Assembly: GCA_006386115.1 (NCBI GenBank)
Contig: VFIW01000017.1
Location: 62,001 to 126,000 of the forward strand
Direction of reading: 5' to 3'
DNA: 64,000 nucleotides
Source of the DNA: Globisporangium splendens
Taxonomy: Eukaryota; Oomycota; Peronosporomycetes; Pythiales; Pythiaceae
Shown piece after piece: positions 23,901-34,806 of this stretch. The first letter of the stretch is position 1; every line of letters begins with the position of its first letter. A model generated the notes under the pieces. The model did not search any database. It saw nothing but the letters and a program-made list of their open reading frames with translations, and had not been told where the DNA came from. Position numbers and translations under genes: made by a program.

Positions 23901-26900
23901 TTGATTGATGTGTGCCTGTGGACTGCGTGTGTTCAAGATGCTAAGCAAGCCAATGAAGTTATATCACACGCTTGACCAAGCGACCGAAGTGCTGTCTTGT
24001 CTAGGGGTTCATATCTCAGACGCGCTTGCGAAGCGTGGACCGTATAAAGCGTTGCCTCATGCGGAATTGCCACAAGCAGAAGTGACAATAATGGAGACTT
24101 CAACGCCAGAAGATAGACCAACACGCGAGATAGTAAGTGGGAATAGCTGGACAATAATTTGCATGGTGCTGTCTGTGTCTGATGGTACAATGCTATTTGT
24201 TCTTGATGGGTAGGACAACGAAAAACTGAGAAAGCAAGCGATTCAGCGCGAGCTGCTGGAGCAACAAATTGAAGAGAAAGCCCAACTGCTACAAACCGAG
24301 CGAGAGTTAGAAACTGAGGCGGACGACAAATATCAGCAAAGTGAGAGAAAAGCTCGAGAGAAACGCGACGAAGAGGCCAAACAAATTCTACTCGAGAGGT
24401 GGGTGCTCCTTCGAGCTTCCCCTTTTGTGAGGCACCTACGTCTTTGTGGTTGACGGTCATTTCGTTACATGTTCAGGTACGCTGCTCTAATGACCGATGC
24501 GGACTCTCGACACCAGTATGCAAAGTGGAGACGAAATCGAGCAGTTCGTTGCTCTACGGCAAGGCAAGAAATGCGGCAACTGCTCGCTGATGACAAAAAG
24601 CGATGGGAAGAAGGTAATGCATGATCACGCAGGAGTGTGCCGTAGTCGAGGTTGTTTTTAAGATGTTGTTGCTTTTTGTCTGTAGAAAAACGAAACGCTG
24701 CAGGAAAGATGGAGAACTCTGAAGATGGTATTACCGCCAGCTCTACATCCACAGACAAAGGATTGGGATCTGAAGCTAGTGCTCCAATTAACGACAGCGT
24801 TCCACCAGACGATACAGACATTGAGATGGAAACTGACGACACTGCGATGCTCAGTCGAGACCAAAGCACAAAATCAAGCATGAATCCGGAATCTGTAAAA
24901 CATGGCAACAATGATTGGAGATACTCTGTGAGAGTAAACAGCGAAGCAGGCAACCGGAGCTTGATATCGCTTTCGAGCCATGACTCTGCTGCTGGCGGCA
25001 TTTCTGCTAAGTCCGGAGCAACCGTGTCAGCACAAACCAGACTTTCGAGTCAGGAGAAGGCAACAGTCCGAGTCCTTCGCGAGCCTGGAGATTCCGGTAA
25101 ATCGGTATTCCAGTGTCTGTATGGTGATCCTAACGATGTGAATGTTGGTGATAGTAAACCTACGAAAGACGAAAGTCCACACAATGCTCATCATGAAAGC
25201 CTATCGACTGCAGAGATGTCTTTTGAGGAGAGTGAATGTCGTGGAGATGCCGATGTAATGGAAGTGGATGAAGACACACATCCTGAATCTGCCGCTGGAA
25301 GTACTCTATCGGATCAAGATGACAAGGTGGCGGCGTGTTTGTCGAGTTCCTTGTCCGGTGAAAAGAGTTTGCCGGAAGATATTGATGACGAGACCCCTGA
25401 CCAGGTTCAGCTGCCTACTTTGCCTGAGATCCACGATTTCTTCTCGCACCAAGCGCCAAGTGAAGATCTGGCAATTCTAATGCAATCTCTTACTGCGGTA
25501 AGTCGAGTCAACTCGAGTTTCTTTGTGTGCTCCTTCTCTGGGTATTAACTTATCGACCTTACATTTTGGATAAACAGGTCCCCACGCATATTGAAGAGTG
25601 CCCACCATTTCCGCTGATTGTGCGCCGATGTGTCGAGTCCCCCGTAGGGTTGATCGGGGAAACGCTCGATCGTTTGGCTTTGGAGTTATTTCTCGGCGAG
25701 CTGCACCTCATGGAGCACCTCAAATGGCTCCATGACATCATGCTGATGGCGGAAGGTTTGTGCATGGACATCTTTGCACGCGATTTCCTGGCTGGTGTGC
25801 GCTCGGAGACTCGAGTCAGTTGGGGACTGTCGGACCGCTGGACTTCAGCGCTGTCACTAGCGATGATCGAGAGCAGAATCCACTCGGAGGATTTTGGGCA
25901 GCGATTTTATTACAACACGTCCGAGAAGCTCTTAGTAGGTGAGTTTGTGCTTTTTGCAAGGCAGGTTCCTTCTTGACGGTGTGTACCGACTCATAAGGAC
26001 GTTTTTGATACCGATCTCATTGCAGCTTTAGGCAGTATGACAATGGCGCATGACCTTCCAAGCCTTCTGCGTGAGGTGGGAGTTCAGTACACAGTGCAGT
26101 GGCCGCTTGGAGCAGTGATCACGTCCCAATCGCTTCGAAGATATGCCAGCATCCATCGCTTTTTGCTGTATTCTCGGCTGACAAACTTGGACTTGAAAGA
26201 GACTTGGATGGTGACCCGGAAGCTGGCGCGTCAAACTCACGATGGCCAAGCGTTGCTCAAGTGCTGCGACAACGTATTCTACAAGACACAGAGCCTTATC
26301 GGCGCTTTCAACGAAGCGTTTGTGACAAAGGTAAGCGTATGAAATTCTCGTTTTCTTCGCACTCGATGGTGCTTTCCCTTTGCAAGGCAGTTGATACGAA
26401 ATCTCTTTTGTTGTAGGTGCTCCTTGCTGCCTGGACAGACCTGGAGCAGCAAGTTACGAATGCGAACGACGTGGTGCAATTGCGCGTAGCGCATGAGCGA
26501 TATGTTGCAACTGCAGAGAGCTGCTGTTTCTTGGATTCGGCTGGTAATGAGGTGAGATGGATATTTGCGATTCCATACTCACAAGCTATTGCTGTAATTT
26601 CACTCGCAACCTTCTGCATCCGCAATGGCAGATCCACAAGCTTATCACGCAGACTTTCGACATCGCAGTGAAATTGTCATCCTACGTGCGAACCCACGAG
26701 TCGCGCTTGAGCGGAGACACGCATGCAGACGCGGAGCGTGCGCAAGGACTTTGGAAAGAGCACAATGCAACACTGCGAGCGTTGGTCGACAAGCTTCAAG
26801 GAATTGAAAGTGATCGAGAGCATTTCGTGCGTGAATTTGCCAAGGTACGCCTGCATCTTTTCGATATCGATCGGTGCGAACGTGTGAGAAGCTGATGCAT

Positions 26901-26996
26901 GTGGATTGGTTGACTTTGGTTTTTGGTCAGCATCTCCTTCTTCGTCTCAACTTCAACGAGTATTTCCCAGCACAAGAAGACGACTCCGCGTGGTGA
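20928..26996 (+). CDS. Gamma-tubulin complex component, GCP6-like
   Basis: This is a predicted 1465-residue subunit of the gamma-tubulin ring complex, which nucleates microtubules at spindle poles and basal bodies. The 22 exons are 20928-21083, 21163-21245, 21317-21396, 21486-21589, 21687-21850, 21916-22042, 22119-22195, 22284-22668, 22738-22875, 22955-23089, 23166-23304, 23380-23567, 23644-23856, 23938-24132, 24214-24398, 24477-24613, 24686-25497, 25578-25938, 26026-26330, 26417-26551, 26632-26844 and 26931-26996 (total 4398 nt, in frame). The N-terminal GRIP1-like half extends to about exon 14. A charged coiled coil (exons 15-16) and a long acidic Ser-rich insertion (exon 17, about 270 residues) separate it from the GRIP2 domain. 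GRIP2 carries IVRRCVESPVGLIGETLDR, ELHLMEHLKWLHDIMLMAEG and VQWPLGAVIT. The large internal insertion and these blocks favour GCP6 over GCP5. Confidence 0.82.
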
Positions 26997-27211
26997 CAAC
27001 CAAATGGAACAATCAAATGAGAAACCATGGTGTCCTGCTTGCCATCATCACGTACGATGTATTGTGGAATTAATAATACCCATCTTGACAATTTCATACA
27101 AATCTTCACACTTCTTCTCCTTTCTTCGTCTTTTCTTCGTCTTTTCCGCTCTACGCGTCCAGTGTCGACCCACAGTTGATGATCAATATGTTGGCTTGTG
27201 TCGACACATTC

Positions 27212-28534
27212 TCAGAAATACAGCGGATGGATGTCCTTCGGACGCAGCTTCCGCTGACACAGCGGACACTTGCCCGTCACACGTATCGCCAAGCGGATGC
27301 ACTTGCCGCAGTACACGTGGCCGCACATAGTCGACGTCATCTCGTCGATCGTGTCCAGACAGATGCTGCACTTGAGCGCGTTCTTGAACCGCTCGATGGT
27401 CTCGTTGTTCTCCATACTGATGTTCGTGGACTCGGCGCGCTGACCGTCGAACATCACGGGGTCCTCGACCGCCGTGCGTGCCACAGCGACGCCGTCGCCG
27501 TCGCCATCGGTCTCCTGACGCCGTCGTTTCCGCCGCAATGGAGGGATCGACGTGTACGAGAGGTACCGGGACGACGGGTTCACGATGCCCCCGATGGCCG
27601 CGCCGACGTTTGTTCTCCGCGTGTGCACGATCTGGACACCGTCGTCGTCGTCGTCATCGTTCTCGCCGCTTACGGCGCTGCCGAATGTGTAGTCGGAATC
27701 TTCCTGCTCGCTGTCGGAAGACGATACTGTTAGGTCGATCTCCTGGGGCGGACCACGTGGCTGAGACGGTCGGCTCCTGAACATGGCGAATGGAACTCCC
27801 AGGGCGGCAAGCGCGGCCGACGACGCCGCGCTCAGATGGTGGTGCTGCCGTTGCTGCTGCTGGTCGTGGAGCTGACGGTTGAAGCGGCCGCGCGGGAAGG
27901 TCACTGGCCGAAAATCGGGCGCGCTGAATGGCTGAGAAGCGTCGCCGACACCACCATTACTGGCAGCAGCACTCGCAGTCGCGCCACCGTTGAAGCCGAA
28001 GGACATGTGTGACGGGAACTGATGCCAGTCGCCACTGGTGATGCCGAGACCAAAGTTACTCTGGTTATGCTCGCTGCTCTCGGGGGGATGCTGGTTCTGC
28101 ATCGTCCCATAGCTCTCAACGCCACTGACGAACGCGCTCGTGTCGTTGCTGCTGTCGTCTCCTCCACCAGTCGTCTCGTCGCCATCATTGCTCTCTTGGC
28201 CAAAGCGAAAGAGACCGCCGCTTCCCTGGTGGTTGTAATCGCTCATCGGCGGCAGGAACGAGAGAAACGACGGCGAGTCGCCGGGGTAGTTCATCTGCGC
28301 CGCAGTCTGGTTCGGCAGCAACGCTTCTTCTTCTGTCGTCGTCTGTGTGTTACTATCGGAAGTAGTCGCAGTCGAATCGCTTGGCGATGGTGTGTTGGTT
28401 CGCCCGCGCAGAAGGATCTGCTCGGTGGGCGACGCAGGAGCGTCGATGGAGACCACTGCTCCGTCTGCTTGCGCGTCTTCCTCTTCGCTGCGGGAACTGC
28501 GCAGGATCCGATTCCAAATACTCGGCCGCCGCAT
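27212..28534 (-). CDS. RING-finger E3 ligase with SUMO-interaction-like motif (RNF4/Slx8 type)
   Basis: This is a single-exon ORF of 440 residues; the first ATG is 28534 (the frame is open slightly further up but without an ATG). The C-terminal C3HC4 RING reads CSICLDTIDEMTSTMCGHVYC.. ending CPLCQRKL, about residues 389-428, and resembles RNF4/Slx8. Around residue 264 the segment EIDLTVSSSDSEQEDSD is a textbook SUMO-interaction motif (hydrophobic core next to acidic/phospho-Ser). A second hydrophobic-acidic patch (DDDDDGVQIV) follows. The rest is low-complexity (Gln/His, Asn, Ser, Gly). Together these suggest a nuclear SUMO-targeted ubiquitin ligase, which ubiquitinates SUMOylated proteins in genome maintenance; this is inference from architecture. 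It converges on the GCP6-like gene (215 bp). Confidence 0.75.
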   Translation of the reverse strand: MRRPSIWNRILRSSRSEEEDAQADGAVVSIDAPASPTEQILLRGRTNTPSPSDSTATTSDSNTQTTTEEEALLPNQTAAQMNYPGDSPSFLSFLPPMSDYNHQGSGGLFRFGQESNDGDETTGGGDDSSNDTSAFVSGVESYGTMQNQHPPESSEHNQSNFGLGITSGDWHQFPSHMSFGFNGGATASAAASNGGVGDASQPFSAPDFRPVTFPRGRFNRQLHDQQQQRQHHHLSAASSAALAALGVPFAMFRSRPSQPRGPPQEIDLTVSSSDSEQEDSDYTFGSAVSGENDDDDDDGVQIVHTRRTNVGAAIGGIVNPSSRYLSYTSIPPLRRKRRRQETDGDGDGVAVARTAVEDPVMFDGQRAESTNISMENNETIERFKNALKCSICLDTIDEMTSTMCGHVYCGKCIRLAIRVTGKCPLCQRKLRPKDIHPLYF

Positions 28535-29077
28535 CTTTGCCGTCTGAGCGGACCTCAATATCTCGCTTGCACGCTAAATAAAACCAACGGGGAAGGGAAG
28601 GCGTCTTCTTCTCTATTAGGAGAGGAGAGGGAGGAGGTCGCTTATACTATGCGTGCGTATACACAGTCGCTTCCCCTTACACAGGCACACAGTCAGTGCG
28701 TTAATGGGGAAGAGCGGACGAAGAGAGCACGCGTGCCGTCCCTTCCGTCGTGATCGCCTTTGGGCTGGTAGAGCAGACACGAATATGCGGGTCATACTGG
28801 AAACCAGAAATTGGACCCGCATACAATCTCCAAGTGAAACAGCGCGCGCACTGATCCAGACAAGAGACTTTTGCTTTGGGTTACGTTATGTGGAGCGTGC
28901 TACACAATACAAATAAAGAAATATGGAGCGTTTTAGAAATCGTGCTACAGTGGATAATGTGGAGCGTTCTACATTGTTTTGACGCCACATTAAAGAGGCA
29001 CGCACGTGCTGGACATGCTGCTGGCTATTTCCATCTTAGTGGCCATTTGACGCAAGCGCACAGACGAAGAGGGCGTG
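28535..29077. promoter_or_regulatory. Divergent promoter region with short repeated motif
   Basis: This spacer lies between the divergent RING and TBC genes. At 28887-28976 the block ATGTGGAGCGT..CTACA recurs three times in degenerate form (about 28888, 28922 and 28957) with AT-rich spacing. I see no gene in it. The repeats could be regulatory or a decayed tandem duplication. Confidence 0.45.
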
Positions 29078-31390
29078 ATGAGCGTGGCGCCGCCGCATGA
29101 GGCGCTGCTGCAGGGCTACCTCCACAAGCAGGTGCGCGCGCTTTGCTTTTGCTCTTGCTGTTGCTGGCGTTGGCATGAGCGGATTATCAGAATGCGTTAA
29201 TCGTTCTGTTGCGACTGACTAACATGGCGACCATGCATCGCGAATGCGCCTTCGCTCTTGCTTGTTTTGTGTAGAGCCAACACTTGAAGATCTGGAAAAT
29301 CCGATATTTCATTCTCACCAAAGTGCGTATATGGGAGTTTAGCCATAGGATGGAATGCGTTTGGTATGTGGCTCACCTGTCTCTTCTTCCTCTTTTGCTT
29401 TGAAAGCACGAGCTCGTGTACTCCAAGAAGTCGGGGAAGAAGCCGCGAAGATGCCTGGTGCTCGACGAATATCGTGTGGTAAGAGACCTGCATATGCTAT
29501 TTAAGCACGCTGCTGACCGATAAATGAAGCCATACCTAAATATCTCCTGTTGTGCGGCGAATATGTGAATGGATAGGTGGACGACCAGAACCAAGTGGTG
29601 CATCTGGGAAACTTTGTCATCGAACTAAAGAACGCGAATCGACGGATATACCTTAGTGCGGCTACGGAGCAGGAGCGCACCACGTGGGTGAACACGATCC
29701 GCTCGCTGCAGACGAACGACCCGGAGAGCTCGAGCGAGACAGGCTCCATGGCGCTTTTGCGGAACGGCTCCGAGTCGATCCTGAACACGATCCTACTGCC
29801 GTCGACGCGCGCGAACCGCCGACTCTCTGGACGCCGCAATCGCGGTTCCAAGGACCGCCGAGACGAGCGGAAGCGACAGCGCCTCCCAAAAATGAAGAAA
29901 TCGTTCAGTGAGCTCTGGGTCGAAGATGTGTTTACGCACAGCGCGAAAAACGAAGCCTCGCTGGTTGAAGGACTCTGTTTTGCTGGCATCCCAAAGGAGA
30001 TGCGAGGACGTGCGTGGGCGTGGATTCTGGGCAATAAACTGCAGGTGAACGAAGATCTGTTCAACATTTGCAAGGCGCGCGCAACCGCAGTGCGGCGAGA
30101 GATGGTGCTGAAGAAGGAAGCCGAGAAAAGCGGATTAGGCGCTGAGCGCACGGATTCCGCAGCGAGTCTCACGAGCAGCGCCAGTCTGCCGGCTACGGAC
30201 GATAGCAATGCAACCGATCCATCCAACCCAGTCGCTGCTGCCGCCGTAGAAGACGATCGCCCAGATTCTAAAGAAGTCGCTCAGAACATGCTCCAGGAAG
30301 CTGTGAGCATTGCTGAGATGCTCGTCGCGCATGGCGAACGAAGCATTCGCTTGGTGAACATTGACATGCCGCGAACGTTTGGCCATCATCCACTGTTCCA
30401 AGCCGGCGCTGATGGTACCGAGCGGACAACGGAGGTCCTCGAAGCGTACATCTGCTACCGTCCGGACTTGGGATACGTGCAGGGGATGAGCTACATCGCA
30501 GCTGCTCTTTGCTTCCACATGGACAGCTTCACTGCGTTCAAAGCGCTCGTGTCGCTCATGAGCACGAGTCTGCTGTTCGACATGTTCCGTCTGGAGGAAA
30601 AGAGGGTGAGCACACGTCCATGATACAGCACAACAAACTACTTATGCTGACTGCTGTATGTGACGGAATTGTGTGGCTGTAGACATTCCATTACTTGGGC
30701 GTGTACAACCAGATCGTCGAGTTTGAGCTGCCGCGGTTGCATGCTCATTTCCAGGATGCCGGCATTGAAGCGCAGATGTACGCAGTCGACTGGTGCGTCA
30801 ACTGGCGATCAAGTGCCTACCACAATCCTTCATCTCACAACCTTCTTATCTTGTTTCTCTCCTCAGGGCACTGTCGCTTTTCACGAGAAGCCTGCCACTA
30901 AACCTCGCACTGCGCATCTGGGACTGCTTTGTCCTGATCGGGACGCCATTTTTCTTCCAAGCCAGCGTGGGTACGTATCGCATACCTAAGACTTAGCCTA
31001 CTTTGCTGTTTGCAAATCATGAAGCAGTATCGAACCCCTTTCTGTATTGTGCTTTGATTGCTTGGACACAGGCATTCTTGCGCTGTATGAAGACGCGCTG
31101 CTTGCAATGGACGCCGAGGAGATCATGCGATTCCTGCACAACATCCCCAAGGTAGGTAGCTCTTTTGCTTCTATGCCACAATCAAGGATGTCGTATGTTA
31201 CTGTACTAATGACTCGTTGGCTATTGCTCATATGTGTAAACAGAGCACGAGCGCCACGGACCTCTTTGACGCGATCGAATCGGTCGCATTATCGTCTCGC
31301 GAAATCACGGAGCTCGTCGCTGGCGGCAAACTGTGGTCTCCAGATTCGTCGCGTCATATTCAAATTCAGTACCCAGAGACCTACGACTAA
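29078..31390 (+). CDS. PH-TBC domain Rab GTPase-activating protein
   Basis: This is a predicted 547-residue Rab GAP acting on membrane traffic. The eight exons are 29078-29131, 29275-29322, 29407-29478, 29577-30605, 30683-30792, 30867-30970, 31072-31151 and 31244-31390, in frame throughout. Residues about 8-105 form a PH domain (LLQGYLHKQ, LKIWKIRYFILTK, ..TTWVNTIRSLQ) assembled from four exons. The TBC domain starts near residue 165 with AGIPKEMRGRAWAWILGN. Both catalytic fingers are present: the arginine finger in NIDMPRTF (about residue 324) and the glutamine finger in LGYVQGMSYIAA (about 359). An insertion rich in Ser/Ala/Asp sits between them and the domain start. The C-terminus reads DLFDAIESVALSS. 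This is an active-type GAP; the Rab target is not predictable. Confidence 0.88.
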
Positions 31391-31636
31391 TAGAACACGG
31401 TACTACCGTCCAATTTTTGTTTGCCATTTATCAAGGTTTTTCTTGTTTTAAGGTTTTTATCTGCTCTCTCTCTCTCTTTGGTTTTATTTCTTGTGGGCCG
31501 TCCCAGAAAATGTGTGTGTGAGACTCTGGGCCAGTGGAGTGTGTGCGAGTCGCACACCACCAGGTCTTTTGAGTCTCAAACGCGCAATTGAGACTTTGCA
31601 GCAGCAGACACACTCACGAGGAAGACAAAGACGACG

Positions 31637-33168
31637 ATGGCGGCCCTGCGCATGAAGAAGAACAGTGCGTTCCTGGCATACCAGCTGGCGGCGAGCGACA
31701 TGGACTCGGACGCCAGCGACAGCGAGCGGCGCGAGGAGCACAAGAGCAAGCAGAAGGCCAAGAAGAAGAGCCGCGCCAAGAAGAAGAACATGTGCGAACG
31801 CAAGTGGCGGACAGGCGCCAATGGACGTCCCTTTGCAATTGATGGCGCTAACGCTCTTGTGTGCGGTTTCTGCTGTATTGCGTTGTAGTGATAGCGCAGT
31901 GTTGAAGGATCTAGCGATGTGCGCGGTGTCCAAGCCCAAGAAGAGCAAGAGCAAGGCGAAAGCAGGCACGATGTCGCCGCCACCGGAGCTGGAAACAGTC
32001 GCAGTAGTAGTAGAAGAACCAGTTGTACCAGTAGTAGAAGAAAAACCAGCAGCAGCGTCGTTTGCGAGCAAGGTGAGGAAGAAGACATGATTGAGACAGC
32101 AATGCATTTGTGTTGCGCATCGCATTACGAGAGGCGCGTTGCGACAATGGCTCCCACTGACAATGACTCTTGTTTGCTGAGTAGGTGGCAGCGAAACCTA
32201 AGCCGTCGGAAGTAGCGAATAAGGCTGCAGCACCAACACCAAAGGTACGCCGCGCTTTGCAATTCTAGGGACAGTATGCAACTTGAGGATGTTCGCTGAC
32301 CGTGAATCGTTTCTATGTGTCGGGTGCAGACTGCAGCAAAGCCGGTGGCACCACCACCGGCAGCGCAATCCCCACCAAAGGTATGCTGCTTTCGTATGCT
32401 GGTTGCACGCCCACGCAAGATTTACAGCCGCGTACTTGTGCAATATGGTTATTGTCGCATTTTGCTTGTTCTAGACGAATCCAGCGCCTTCTCCGTCGAA
32501 TGGACCAGGTCCGCCGTCTCCGTCAGCGCAGCAGCAAAACGGAGCGGACCTCGGCGCCGTGTACTCGCCGACCCACGTCAAGATCACGCGCGTGGATGGA
32601 CAGGTGCGTGCCGTACAATGTAGCTATTGTGTGTGCATCCATATGGATGGACGAGTGGCCGACGCCTTGTCGGTTTGTTTATGCGTGTAGATGACCCGCA
32701 CGATCGCTGTGTCGGAGATGATGGACCAACTCTATCTGTTTGGTCAGCAAAACACACAGCTGCGAATCGTGCAAGAGCAATTGACGGTTCGCGCATTTTC
32801 TTTCTATTGAGTTGGACAAAAGAGGATGAGAGCACTAATATGCGAATATGTTTGTGTGCGTGCAGGTGGCGAACCGCCAGATGCAGGAGCGTTTGCAACG
32901 CGATGCTGAGATCATCAACGAGCTGCAGAACGAAGTCGCCATGTTCCGTCAAATGTGCTTGAACCTGCAAGCCGAGGTGCGTATCTGTCGGATTGTTTGT
33001 TTGCAAACTGCATGTCGTAAACGAGTGACTAACTGACTCAACACTTGCCGAACGCGTTTGTGCCTTGCTTAGGTGTCGATGCACCGCTCGTCCTCTACGG
33101 ATGCGCAGTCCTCGCTCTCGTCTTCCGGTGGCACCAAGGCGGTCCATCGTCCTCCTCCAGGCATGTAG
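31637..33168 (+). CDS. Lys/Pro-rich coiled-coil protein, family not recognised
   Basis: This is a 291-residue model in eight exons: 31637-31791, 31895-32072, 32185-32244, 32330-32380, 32475-32603, 32691-32786, 32866-32976 and 33073-33168 (876 nt, in frame). The N-terminal 90 residues are acidic then strongly basic (repeated KKK and SRAKKKN), as in a nuclear or nucleolar targeting region. The middle is Ala/Pro/Lys-rich and its very short exons all have the same phase, suggesting exon duplication. A parallel coiled coil follows, with TIAVSEMMDQLYLFGQQN and then RDAEIINELQNEVAMFR. The C-terminus is Ser-rich. No catalytic motif is seen. The short phase-0 exons could allow alternative splicing that keeps frame. 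Confidence 0.65.
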
Positions 33169-33860
33169 AATGTAGGTGCGTACCACTGATCTGCAGGAAT
33201 ATGCACAGATGCTGGTGCGACGGATTACAGCGACGGCTGAACTATTGGGGGATTAGAGAGACGGACATGAATATAGATGGGTGTCATTTGGATACTATTT
33301 TGTTACCTGGATGAACTGGATGTGCTGGGATGGATATGGCTTCATTCTGGGGTACATGGAATAGGCTTCTTCCGGCTCACTCACTTGCACAAAGCATGCA
33401 TAAACCCCCTTTGATTCTTTGTTACTACATGCGCGTATCGTGTCCTTTACACCGTGTTAATAGAATAGCCGAGTGAATGGAGTTGTTTGTGTGCTGCGTA
33501 GGGACACATCAAGATATGCACATTGCGTGCTGCCTTTTTGCTTTCTAGCACTGTCTGAACTACAGTGCGTAAAGCTATTGTACTGTAGTGGAGGGGTCCA
33601 TCCATAGTGCACAGCATACAATAAACGACAGATTACTTATCCCAGCATGACAAGCGGAGGGAACGCGGCGCATTTGGTAAAAACGTTCCTGGGACTAGTC
33701 GGAATACAGGATGCTGAACTGACTACTGTGATGATGCTCAAAGGACCACTCCCTGGCTGAACTCTTCAGCCGCAAGCACGTAGCCATCGAAGAGCATGCT
33801 ACAGACATGCAGCTAATGAATATCCATGTTCCTTCCTTCCGTTCTCCTTCACAAAGAGCG
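33169..33860. other. Intergenic, no gene seen
   Basis: This AT-richer spacer lies between two plus-strand genes. I see only short ORFs, with no recognisable product, repeat or RNA gene. Confidence 0.5.
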
Positions 33861-33885
33861 CCAATTATCCATTACGATATATAAG
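33861..33885 (+). promoter_or_regulatory. CCAAT plus TATA-like core promoter
   Basis: CCAAT (33861-33865) is followed 13 nt later by TATATAAG (33878-33885). This would place transcription initiation near 33910, about 425 nt upstream of the favoured NACHT-protein start at 34335 and just upstream of an in-frame ATG at 33915. Confidence 0.4.
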
Positions 33886-34334
33886 TGTGCGCACTTTTCG
33901 CTGCGTGGAGGTTGATGTCGGCATCAAGTCCGACTCGTTTCACTGAAACGCTGCAGCAGTTTCCTCAAAAACCACGAGCACGAACCTCCAAGAACCACGC
34001 AACAGCAGCCAATGCGCCAGCAACAGCGACTAGGGCTTTCACATCAACCTCTATACAAGACACACTCTCTCTGAAAGCCCAGATGGCGCGTCAGCCTTTT
34101 CGAAACCGTCCGCCCCGTCGTCCTCGCTCGCACCTCCAGCCACTGCCTCTACAGTCTAATAATTGCGCGGTCGTCGCGTTGTGTTGTGCAGTGCAGCAGT
34201 GCACACTCTTCGTCCGCTCCGTCCCCCATCGCAGACCACATCATCGTCCCCTAAGCGGATTGCGACTGGCCACTTTCCATTTCTCGTGGCAAGCGCATTT
34301 TTATATTAGCGTTTGTATCGGAGGAAGCAGCAGG

Positions 34335-34774
34335 ATGATGAAACTCAAGAACAAGCTGAGCTCGTCCAAGTCGCGGGAGCGCAAGCGGGTCGAGCGCGCG
34401 CAGTCGGACGGCGTGCGCGCCACGGCGGACGAGGACACCCTGCGCATGAGCAAGCAGGTGGCCGAGGACGCGCACCGGTACGCACGCAACACGACCATGA
34501 ACACGAGCGCCGCGTCGTCCACGTCGTCGTACATGTCGGACGACGTCGAGGACATGTTCTACAACGGCGGCGGCGTCACGCGCTCCACGTCCGACTACAC
34601 GACTGGCAGGACGACGAGCTCCATGCACAGTACCGACTCAGGAGCGAATGGGATGAACAGAACGACGCAGGGGACGTCGCTCCGCGTCACGGACGTGTAC
34701 CGCACGACCGAGCAGCTCCGCAACACGAACCTGATCCCGCTCAACGAAGACGAGGTGCTCCCTGCTGCGATGCG

Positions 34775-34806
<32 letters not shown>

